From Aestuariicoccus sp032586235 (GTDB taxonomy: Bacteria; Pseudomonadota; Alphaproteobacteria; Rhodobacterales; Rhodobacteraceae): a stretch of DNA of 64,000 nucleotides. The stretch lies in the NCBI RefSeq assembly GCF_032586235.1, contig NZ_JAWHTD010000012.1, forward strand, positions 1 through 64,000, written 5' to 3'. The translations under genes and the position numbers were made by a program. The notes below the pieces were generated by a model, which was not told the DNA's origin, made no database searches, and saw only the letters and a program-made list of their open reading frames with translations. Numbering within the stretch: position 1 is the stretch's first letter; every line of letters begins with the position of its first letter. Below are positions 26,915-33,819 of the stretch, piece after piece.

Positions 26915-28015
26915 TTATGTCGCGTCCAACGCGCGGCAATCCTCGGGCAGCCAGCCGATCTTGACCTTCTGGCCGGGATCGAGACGCTCCTGATCGGCGC
27001 GGTTTCGGGTCTTGACGATGAAATCGTCCTTGCCCGCCACCTTGAGCCGCGTGCGGAACACGTCGCCCATGTAGATGAATTCCTGAACCTCGGCCTCGAG
27101 CGTGTGAGCGTCGGGACCCATGTCGGGGTTGAACTCGACCCGTTCGGGGCGAATCGACACGCGGGTGCGCTCGCCCTTCTGCGCCACGTTCACCGGGATC
27201 GCGTCGATCACTTCGCCATGGTCGAGCTTCACCGTGCAGCGGTCGCCCGCGATGCTTTCGACCGTGCCTTCCAGCGTGTTGTTCTCGCCGATGAACTGCG
27301 CCACGAAGGAATTCTGCGGCTTTTCATAAAGCTCGTCCGGCGGCGCCAGCTGCTGGATGCGGCCATCGTCGAAGACCGCCACGCGGTCCGACATTGTCAG
27401 CGCCTCGGTCTGGTCGTGCGTCACGTAGACCACGGTGATGCCCAGATTGTCGGCGATGCGCTTGATCTCGAACTGCATGTGTTCGCGCAGCTGCTTGTCG
27501 AGCGCGCCCAGCGGTTCGTCCATAAGCACCAGCTCGGCCTCGAAGACCAGCGCCCGCGCCAGCGCGATCCGCTGCTGCTGACCGCCCGAAAGCTGCGCCG
27601 GGCGGCGGCCGCCGAAGGCATCCATCTGCACCATCTCCAGCGCGCGCTTGACCTTGGCCTCGCGATCGGACTTGCCCATCTTGCGCACTTCAAGCGGAAA
27701 CGAGAGATTCTCGGCCACCGTCATGTGCGGAAAGAGCGCGTAGTTTTGGAACACCATCCCGATGCCGCGCTTGTGCGGCGGGATGTGGTTGATCGACACG
27801 CCATCGAGACGAATATCGCCATGCGTTGCGGTTTCGAACCCGGCCAGCATCATAAGGCAGGTCGTCTTGCCCGAGCCCGAGGGCCCCAGCATGGTCAGAA
27901 ACTCGCCCTTGGGCATGGTCAGGTTCAGATCCTTGACGACGAGCGTTTCACCGTCATAGCTCTTTTGCACGCGTTCAAATGAAACGAACGCATCGCTGTT
28001 TCCCTGTTCGGCCAA
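26915..28015 (-). CDS. Polyamine-type ABC importer ATP-binding protein (PotA-like)
   Basis: A 366-residue ATPase. Walker A is LGPSGSGKTTCLMML, the Q-loop VFQNYALFPHMTVAENLSF, the signature QLSGGQQQRIALARAL, Walker B LVLMDEPLGALD and the switch His VYVTHDQTEALTM. The C-terminal TOBE/OB regulatory domain follows (VSIRPERVEFNPD). The best start is TTG at 28015, preceded by AGGGAG at six bases; a longer frame upstream has no binding site and reads poorly. It heads the importer operon and is divergent from the hydrolase gene. Confidence 0.93.
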   Translation of the reverse strand: MAEQGNSDAFVSFERVQKSYDGETLVVKDLNLTMPKGEFLTMLGPSGSGKTTCLMMLAGFETATHGDIRLDGVSINHIPPHKRGIGMVFQNYALFPHMTVAENLSFPLEVRKMGKSDREAKVKRALEMVQMDAFGGRRPAQLSGGQQQRIALARALVFEAELVLMDEPLGALDKQLREHMQFEIKRIADNLGITVVYVTHDQTEALTMSDRVAVFDDGRIQQLAPPDELYEKPQNSFVAQFIGENNTLEGTVESIAGDRCTVKLDHGEVIDAIPVNVAQKGERTRVSIRPERVEFNPDMGPDAHTLEAEVQEFIYMGDVFRTRLKVAGKDDFIVKTRNRADQERLDPGQKVKIGWLPEDCRALDAT

Positions 28016-28402
28016 ATCAGGCTCCCTGTTGTCCTGTTGTCCTGCGGATTGCTTCCGCTTTCGGTACTGGACTAAACCGCGTCCGGCCTGATGTTGCAAC
28101 TGGATTGGGGACAATCTCAGACTCAGCCGCGGACTCCGGTGTTTTGTTTTGTTTTTACAGCATCGCCGGTAAATTCGCTCAGTTTTTAAGCAGAATAAAG
28201 GACGTTTTCCTTTTGCAAAAGGTGGATATGACCTCAGCACTCTACCATAGCGGGAAAATACGCGCGTGCCGAAACGGAATCGCCAGGCGAAGGCGCGCGA
28301 AATTGCAGCACGCTTCCGCGTTTTGCGGCGCGGTTCGTCGTTTTTGTGACGCGGCGGGCGGCGTGCCCGCGCATAATGTCCGCCAATAGAATAGGACCCG
28401 AC
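28016..28402. other. Divergent control region between importer and hydrolase genes
   Basis: This 387-base spacer has no gene. It is richer in A+T than its surroundings, with T-runs near 28140-28160, and contains the perfect palindrome CCTTTTGCAAAAGG (28209-28222) near the middle. It should hold both promoters, and probably an operator controlling import and degradation together. Confidence 0.6.
28209..28222. promoter_or_regulatory. Perfect palindrome in the importer/hydrolase control region
   Basis: CCTTTTGCAAAAGG is a perfect 14-bp palindrome midway between the divergent start codons. Such sites bind dimeric repressors (GntR, IclR, LacI or RpiR types). No regulator gene is adjacent, so the binding protein is unknown. 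Confidence 0.5.
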
Positions 28403-29599
28403 ATGCTATATCACCGTTTCGAAAAAGATCTGCCCTTCAGCGATGCCGAGTATCAGCGCCGTCTCGGCCTGACCCGCGCGGCCATGGACAAGGCCGGCAT
28501 CGACGTTCTTCTGGTCACCGACCCGTCGAACATGGCCTGGCTGACAGGTTACGACGGCTGGTCCTTCTACGTGCATCAGGGCGTGCTGGTCTTTCACGAC
28601 GCCGATCCGGTCTGGTGGGGCCGCAACCAGGACACCAACGGCGCGGTACGCACCGTCTGGATGGGCGACGACCGGGTGATCGGCTATGCCGACAATTACG
28701 TGCAATCGACCGAACGCCACCCGATGCAGGATCTGTCCCAGCGGCTGATCGGCATGGGGTTCGACGCGTCGCGCCTGGGCGTCGAGCTCGAGAATTACTA
28801 TTTCTCGGCCAAAGCCTATCTCGCACTGCAAGAGGCGCTGCCGCAGGCGACGCTGGTCGACGCGACGGCGCTGGTGAACTGGGAACGCGGGGTGAAATCC
28901 GCCGAAGAGATCACCTTCATGCGCCGCGCCGCCAAGATCTCGGAAAAGATCGTCGACATGCTGGAGGAACGGGTCGAGCCGGGCATCCCCAAGAACGAGA
29001 TCGTCGCCCAGATCCAGCATGACGCGATCATGGGGGCCGATGGGCATTGGGGCGATTACGCCGCCATTGTGCCGCTTTTGCCCTCGGGGTCCGACGCCGC
29101 GGCCCCGCATCTGACCTGGGACGGCCGGCCCTTCCAGAAGGGCGAGGCGACGTTCTTCGAGATCTCGGGCTGCTACCGCCGCTATCACACGCCTTTCTGC
29201 CGCACGATCTTTCTGGGCGAGCCGCCCGACATCTTCCGCGCCGCCGAGGCCGCCCTGGTCGAGGGGCTGGAGGCCGGGCTGGAAGCGGCCCGCGCCGGCA
29301 ACCGCGCCAGCGACATCGCCAATGCCCTCGCCGCCCCGCTGGAACGCGCCGGGATCGAGCGCGGCGCGCGCTGCGGCTATCCCATCGGGCTCAGCTATCC
29401 GCCCGACTGGGGCGAGCGCACGGTCAGCCTGCGCGCCGAGGACGACACCATCCTGCAACCCGGCATGACCTTCCATTTCATGCCCGGCCTGTGGATGAGC
29501 GACTGGGGGATGGAGATCACCGAATCCATCCTGATCACGGAAAACGGCCCCGCCGAATGCTTCTGCGACCGGCCCCGCAAGATGATCGTCAAGCCATGA
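28403..29599 (+). CDS. M24-fold hydrolase, ectoine hydrolase (DoeA/EutD)-like
   Basis: A 398-residue pita-bread-fold protein, the length of DoeA (399). The N-terminal part has DVLLVTDPSNMAWLTGYDGW and SFYVHQ, strongly typical of the DoeA/EutD group. The catalytic half reads GEATFFEISGCYRRYHTPFC, where canonical M24 peptidases have metal-binding Asp residues; these are lacking, as in the metal-independent ectoine hydrolases, and FFEISG supplies a Glu at the proposed nucleophile position. The start MLYHRFEKD has GGA seven bases upstream. It overlaps the M20 deacetylase gene (ATGA). The substrate is inferred: ectoine, hydroxyectoine or another cyclic amidine/imide. A plain Xaa-Pro peptidase is less likely. 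Confidence 0.8.
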   Translation: MLYHRFEKDLPFSDAEYQRRLGLTRAAMDKAGIDVLLVTDPSNMAWLTGYDGWSFYVHQGVLVFHDADPVWWGRNQDTNGAVRTVWMGDDRVIGYADNYVQSTERHPMQDLSQRLIGMGFDASRLGVELENYYFSAKAYLALQEALPQATLVDATALVNWERGVKSAEEITFMRRAAKISEKIVDMLEERVEPGIPKNEIVAQIQHDAIMGADGHWGDYAAIVPLLPSGSDAAAPHLTWDGRPFQKGEATFFEISGCYRRYHTPFCRTIFLGEPPDIFRAAEAALVEGLEAGLEAARAGNRASDIANALAAPLERAGIERGARCGYPIGLSYPPDWGERTVSLRAEDDTILQPGMTFHFMPGLWMSDWGMEITESILITENGPAECFCDRPRKMIVKP

Positions 29600-30756
29600 C
29601 CCTGCTGCCCCGGACCGAGGAAATCCTGGGCGATCTGATCGCCTTTCCCACCGTGTCGCGCGATCCGAACCTGGCCATGATCTCGCACATGGCCGGGCTG
29701 CTAGAAAGCCACGGCGCGCGGGTCGAGGTGTTTCACGACGACACCGGGCACAAGGCCAATCTCTTTGCCACAATGGGGCCCGAGACGCGCGGCGGGATCG
29801 TGCTTTCGGGCCATTCCGACGTGGTGCCGGTCGAGGATCAGGACTGGTCGAGCGATCCTTTCGCGCTGGCCGAACGCGACAACGCGCTTTTCGGGCGCGG
29901 GACCTGCGACATGAAGGGCTTCATCGCAGCCTCGCTCGCGCTGGCCGAAACCGTGGACCCTAAGAGCCTGCGCAAGCCGCTGCACTTCTGTTTCACCCAT
30001 GACGAGGAAACCGGCTGCCTGGGCGCGCAGGCGCTGGTGCCCGAGCTGCAGAAACGCGGCTACGCCCCGGCGATGGCCATCGTCGGCGAGCCGACCGAGA
30101 TGCGGGTGATCGAAGGCCACAAGGGCTGCTGCGAATACACCGCGCGCTTTACCGGGCTGGAAGGGCACGGGTCGAACCCCGACGCGGGCGTCAACGCGGT
30201 GACCTATGCGGTGCGCTACGTCACCCGGCTGATGGAGCTGGCCGAGGCGCTGCGCCACCGCGCCCCGCCCGACAGCCGCTTCGATCCGCCCTGGACCAGC
30301 ATCAACATCGGTCGCCTCGCGGGCGGTGTGGCGCATAACGTCATCCCAGGCCGCGCCGAGGTCGATTGGGAAATGCGGCCCGTCCAGAACGCCGACGCCG
30401 ATTTCGTCAAGGCCGAACTGGCCCGCTATATCGACACCGAACTCCTGCCCGCCATGCGCCACGTCTATCCCGCCGCCGACATCAGCACAGAGGTCATCGG
30501 CGAGGTCGTGGGGCTGGAGCCGATGCCCAAGAACCGTGCCAAAGAGCTGATCGCCGGGCTGACGGGCCGCAATTCCGCCGACGTTGTGCCCTTTGGAACC
30601 GAGGCGGGGCTCTTTCAGCAGATCGGCATGTCGGTCGTCGTCTGCGGGCCGGGCTCTATCGCGCAGGCGCACAAGCCCGACGAATTCGTCACCCGCGACC
30701 AGCTGGCGCAATGCCTCGGGCTGTTGCAGGGGATCGCCCGCAGCGTGGCGGCCTAA
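29596..30756 (+). CDS. M20 deacetylase, acetylornithine deacetylase (ArgE)-like
   Basis: A 386-residue zinc amidohydrolase. Metal and catalytic motifs are VLSGHSDVVPVEDQDW, LFGRGTCDMKGFIAASL, FCFTHDEETGCLGAQAL (catalytic Glu), AIVGEPTEMRVIEGHKG and the last ligand in AQAHKPDEFV. The lid domain has EGHGSNPDAGVNAVTYAV. ArgE-type enzymes deacetylate N-acetylornithine. Translationally coupled to a DoeA-like hydrolase, it more likely removes the acetyl group from that enzyme's product (N-acetyl-diaminobutyrate-like). The known ectoine partner DoeB/EutE is of a different (AstE/AspA) family. Confidence 0.85.
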   Translation: MTLLPRTEEILGDLIAFPTVSRDPNLAMISHMAGLLESHGARVEVFHDDTGHKANLFATMGPETRGGIVLSGHSDVVPVEDQDWSSDPFALAERDNALFGRGTCDMKGFIAASLALAETVDPKSLRKPLHFCFTHDEETGCLGAQALVPELQKRGYAPAMAIVGEPTEMRVIEGHKGCCEYTARFTGLEGHGSNPDAGVNAVTYAVRYVTRLMELAEALRHRAPPDSRFDPPWTSINIGRLAGGVAHNVIPGRAEVDWEMRPVQNADADFVKAELARYIDTELLPAMRHVYPAADISTEVIGEVVGLEPMPKNRAKELIAGLTGRNSADVVPFGTEAGLFQQIGMSVVVCGPGSIAQAHKPDEFVTRDQLAQCLGLLQGIARSVAA

Positions 30757-30759
30757 GCC

Positions 30760-31263
30760 TCAGTCCAGCGGCGGCACGATCAGGCGCGAGGCATAGGTGA
30801 TGCGCGCGGCGATCCGGCGCAGATGGTCGGGCCGAAAGGCGATGCAGCCTTCGGTCGGGTACCCCGCCCGCCGCCAGCGGTGCAGAAAGATCGCCGATCC
30901 CCGGCCACGCATCGCATAAGGCCAGTTCCAGTCCGTCAGGATGACGAGGTCGTAAAGCGGATCGGCGCGGCGCAGCTTTTCGTGGCTGTGCGGATAAGGC
31001 GCGCGGACCATCAGGTTGTAATCCTCGTGCGCCGGGTCATCGGACCACAGATCGCCGGGCCAGATCGGCAACGCCCAATCGGCGGGCCGGGCGATGCGGT
31101 CGGGGCGGTAAAGCATGCCAACGATGCGGTGCACACCCGCGGGCGTCGCGCCGTCGCCCTCGCGCTTGTCGGCTTCGACCCTGCCGCGCCCGATGGTGCA
31201 AGGCCAGTACCGCCCGGCAAAGCGCAGGCCCCGCCGGGTCAGCACCAGATCGTCGACGCTCAC
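30760..31263 (-). CDS. L,D-transpeptidase (YkuD) family protein
   Basis: A 167-residue protein. The catalytic region IFLHRWRRAGYPTEGCIAFR contains the His and Cys of the YkuD fold, with TEGC in place of the commoner SxGC. GDGATPAGVHRIVGML is the conserved strand near the N-terminus. There is no signal peptide, so location is uncertain. The start is GTG overlapping the ribA stop (GTGA). Enzymes of this fold form 3-3 peptidoglycan crosslinks or attach lipoproteins; this short cytosolic-looking subgroup is uncharacterised. Confidence 0.82.
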   Translation of the reverse strand: MSVDDLVLTRRGLRFAGRYWPCTIGRGRVEADKREGDGATPAGVHRIVGMLYRPDRIARPADWALPIWPGDLWSDDPAHEDYNLMVRAPYPHSHEKLRRADPLYDLVILTDWNWPYAMRGRGSAIFLHRWRRAGYPTEGCIAFRPDHLRRIAARITYASRLIVPPLD

Positions 31264-32348
31264 AGCAGATGCCCCGACTTGGCCGCCTTGGTGGCCAGAT
31301 AGGCCTCGTTCTGCGGCGTCTCGCCCACGCGCAGCGGCACCCGTTCGGTCACCTGAACGCCCGAGGCCTCCATCATCGCGATCTTGGCGGGGTTGTTCGT
31401 CAAGAGCCTGACCGACCGGAACCCCATCTGCCGCAGGATCTGCGCGCCCAGCCGGAAATCGCGCTCGTCATCCTCGAACCCCAGCCGGTGGTTGGCCTCG
31501 ACCGTGTCAAAGCCCTGATCCTGCAAGGAATAGGCGCGCATTTTGTTGGCCAAACCGATCCCCCGCCCCTCCTGGTTGAGGTAGAGCAGCACGCCCGCCC
31601 CCTCCTGCCCCATCTGCGCCAGCGCGGCATTGAGCTGCGGGCCGCAGTCGCATTTCAGCGACCCCAGCAGGTCGCCCGTGAAACAGGCCGAATGCAACCG
31701 CGCCAGAACCGGCTTGTCGCGGTCGGGGCGACCGATCTCGATGGCGTAATGCTCGTCCGACCCGTCCTCGGGACGGAAGATATGCAGCCGCGCGCTTTCG
31801 GCGGCGCGCAGCGGCACCCGCGCGGCGACCACGTGGTCGAGCTTGGCCAGGGTCAGCAGATGCGGCCCTGCCGCCGCCGCGTCGATGCAGGTCAGGTGAT
31901 GCGCCTCGGCAAAGCCCGGGCCGTCGTCCAAGGACAGAACCAGCGCCGCGGGCAGCAAACGCGCGGATTTCACCAGCGTGATCGCCAGGCGGTGCAGCGC
32001 GGCGTCACCGCCGCGCCGGGTCTCGAACGGGCCTTTCATCGGCGAGGAAAGATCGCCCGCCGGATCGGCCATGGACCGCAGCCAGCCCAGATCGGCCCCT
32101 GACGGCACCGCCACCCGCGCCACATCGCCATCATAGGCGCGCGCCTTCAGCGTCTCGGCGCGCCGCCCCGTGATCGCCAGATCCAGCGCCGCGCCCAGCT
32201 CTCGCAGCTCGGCCAGCCGCGCGGCGCTCAGGGTTTCTGCGGGCGCCACCAGAACCGCCTCGGACCCGCACAGTACCACCGGCACGCCCATCCGCAGATC
32301 GGCGCGGGCGCGCGCGAGCGTTTCAGACAGGTCGGGCGACAGGGTCAT
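31260..32348 (-). CDS. ribA: GTP cyclohydrolase II with degenerate N-terminal domain
   Basis: A 362-residue protein. The C-terminal half is GTP cyclohydrolase II, opening GTP to the first pyrimidine intermediate of riboflavin synthesis: zinc Cys in ARLHSACFTGDLLGSLKCDC, YLNQEGRGIGLANKMRAY with the catalytic region, and RLLTNNPAKIAMM. The N-terminal about 160 residues resemble a RibB-like domain but without its acidic active-site motif, so only one activity is expected, as in many alphaproteobacterial RibA forms. The start MTLSPDLSE was preferred to a 40-residue extension lying in the promoter region. Confidence 0.9.
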   Translation of the reverse strand: MTLSPDLSETLARARADLRMGVPVVLCGSEAVLVAPAETLSAARLAELRELGAALDLAITGRRAETLKARAYDGDVARVAVPSGADLGWLRSMADPAGDLSSPMKGPFETRRGGDAALHRLAITLVKSARLLPAALVLSLDDGPGFAEAHHLTCIDAAAAGPHLLTLAKLDHVVAARVPLRAAESARLHIFRPEDGSDEHYAIEIGRPDRDKPVLARLHSACFTGDLLGSLKCDCGPQLNAALAQMGQEGAGVLLYLNQEGRGIGLANKMRAYSLQDQGFDTVEANHRLGFEDDERDFRLGAQILRQMGFRSVRLLTNNPAKIAMMEASGVQVTERVPLRVGETPQNEAYLATKAAKSGHLL

Positions 32349-32498
32349 TCGGGCCTCGGGCGTACGGGGGGTGAAACAAACCGCCGGATTTCTGTAACAA
32401 AGCCCCGCCGGAAACACGAGGGCGTGAGAGCTTTGCAGCAAATCTTGCCGCCACGCAACGCCACGCACATCTTCACGTCAAAGAAATAGGAGGCCCCG

Positions 32499-33185
32499 AT
32501 GGCGCAGCTCAAGAACATTCTGCTGGTCGATGACGACGACGATCTGCGCGAGGCGCTCGCCGAGCAGCTGATCATGACCGAGGATTTCGAGGTCTTCGAG
32601 GCCGAAAACGGCGCCGGGGCGATGTCGCGGATCAAGGAACAGATTTATGACCTGGTCATTCTCGACGTCGGCCTGCCAGACACCGACGGACGCGAGCTTT
32701 GCCGGCTGATGCGCAAGCAGGGCGTCAAATCCCCGATCATCATGCTGACCGGGCATGACAGCGACGCCGACACGATCCTGGGGCTGGATGCCGGGGCCAA
32801 CGATTACGTGACCAAGCCGTTCAAGTTCTCGGTCCTGCTGGCCCGCATCCGCGCCCAGCTGCGTCAGCACGAACAATCCGAGGACGCGGTCTTTGCGCTT
32901 GGGCCCTACACGTTCAAACCGGCGATGAAGACACTCGTCACCGAAGACGACCGCAAGATCCGACTGACCGAGAAAGAGACCAACATCCTCAAGTTCCTCT
33001 ACCGTTCAACCGAGGGTGTGGTGCCGCGCGACACGCTGCTGCACGAGGTCTGGGGCTACAACGCGGGCGTCACCACTCACACGCTAGAGACGCATATCTA
33101 CCGCCTGCGCCAAAAGATCGAGCCCGATCCGTCGAACGCCCGCCTGCTGGTGACGGAATCCGGAGGCTATCGGCTGGTGTCCTAA
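32499..33185 (+). CDS. OmpR/PhoB-type response regulator
   Basis: A 228-residue regulator. The receiver has ILLVDDDDDLREALAEQLI, phosphoacceptor Asp in YDLVILDVGLPDTDGREL and Lys in NDYVTKPFKFSVLL. The DNA-binding half has LTEKETNILKFLYRS, THTLETHIYRLRQKIEPDPS and ESGGYRLVS at the end. The ATG has AGGAGG upstream. No histidine kinase is nearby, so it is an orphan in this window. Target genes are unknown. Confidence 0.9.
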   Translation: MAQLKNILLVDDDDDLREALAEQLIMTEDFEVFEAENGAGAMSRIKEQIYDLVILDVGLPDTDGRELCRLMRKQGVKSPIIMLTGHDSDADTILGLDAGANDYVTKPFKFSVLLARIRAQLRQHEQSEDAVFALGPYTFKPAMKTLVTEDDRKIRLTEKETNILKFLYRSTEGVVPRDTLLHEVWGYNAGVTTHTLETHIYRLRQKIEPDPSNARLLVTESGGYRLVS

Positions 33186-33195
33186 GGTCGCGCTT

Positions 33196-33242
33196 CCCTT
33201 TTGACGCAGATCAAAGTCAAAAGGGGCTATCGCCTTAGAAAT
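33196..33242 (+). promoter_or_regulatory. Predicted FnrL-dependent promoter
   Basis: TTGAC-GCAG-ATCAA (33201-33214) differs from the FNR/FnrL consensus TTGAT-N4-ATCAA at one base. It sits in a 10-bp inverted repeat CCCTTTTGAC/GTCAAAAGGG (33196-33205 and 33216-33225). A -10-like TAGAAA lies at 33236-33241, spaced as in class II FNR promoters (box centred about 41 bases before a start near 33249). It drives away from the response-regulator stop toward the terminator at 33327. Confidence 0.55.
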
Positions 33243-33248
33243 GAAGGT

Positions 33249-33327
33249 AAGAGTTCCCGTTGCATGTGCGGGTAATCGCATGCACCTCCCTGTTGGACCT
33301 GGCCCGGGCTTTGCCCGGGTCTTTTTT
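33249..33327 (+). ncRNA. Predicted small RNA, about 79 nt
   Basis: Between an FNR-type promoter and a strong intrinsic terminator there is no open reading frame of note. The RNA would contain a hairpin around GCATG...CATGC (about 33262-33283), an exposed ACCTCCCTG stretch (33284-33292) that could pair with Shine-Dalgarno sequences, and the terminator hairpin. The alternative is that this is only the 3' UTR of the response-regulator gene. Confidence 0.45.
33303..33327 (+). terminator. Intrinsic terminator
   Basis: CCCGGGC-TTT-GCCCGGG followed by TC and TTTTTT. It ends against the convergent YigZ-like stop codon and would terminate both the response-regulator transcript and the predicted small RNA. 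Confidence 0.88.
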
Positions 33328-33698
33328 CATCCGGGGGCCGGATCCGCTTGCCTGAGCGCGTCTATATAAAGGCGCACTGCCTCCTGCACATGGCGAAAGC
33401 GGTCGCCGCCCAGATGCTTGCCGCCGTACCAACGGGTGACCACGACGATGTGATCGCTCAGGCCTTCACGCTCGAGCATCCGCAGGATCACCATGCCCGC
33501 GCCCGACTCGCCGTCGTCGTTTTTCAGCGGCGTGTCGCCCAGCAGGCAGGCCCAGGTGTTATGCGTCGCCTTGGCAAATTTCTTACGCCGCTTGAGCTCT
33601 TTGAGAAAGGCCTTGGCGTCGTCCTCGGACCGGCATGGCCCGCCGGACACCGCATAGCGCGATCCCCGGTCGCTGATGATGTTTTCAAGGATGCGCAT
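33327..33698 (-). CDS. YigZ/IMPACT-like (UPF0029) protein
   Basis: A 123-residue protein made of the UPF0029 N-terminal domain only: KATHNTWACLLGDTPLKNDD, DGESGAGMVILRMLE and VVVTRWYGGKHLGGDRF. Full-length YigZ (about 200 residues) has an additional C-terminal domain that is absent here. The family is linked to translation or stress regulation, without a defined reaction. The start MRILENIISD was chosen because upstream codons are low in quality. Confidence 0.82.
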   Translation of the reverse strand: MRILENIISDRGSRYAVSGGPCRSEDDAKAFLKELKRRKKFAKATHNTWACLLGDTPLKNDDGESGAGMVILRMLEREGLSDHIVVVTRWYGGKHLGGDRFRHVQEAVRLYIDALRQADPAPG

Positions 33699-33771
33699 GG
33701 GCCCGACCTTATGTCGGCCCCGGTCCGAACCCAAGAGCCGATGCGCGCCCGTTTCCCGGCCCCGACACGAA

Positions 33772-33798
33772 AAAGGCCCGCGCCAGGCGCGGGCCTTT
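33772..33798 (-). terminator. Intrinsic terminator of pnp
   Basis: AAAGGCCCGCG and CGCGGGCCTTT form an 11-bp stem around CCAGG, 21 bases after the pnp stop. It is flanked by A-rich sequence on the plus strand, so T-rich on the transcribed side. Confidence 0.85.
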
Positions 33799-33819
33799 CC
33801 CTAATCCAGAAGGCAGAGC

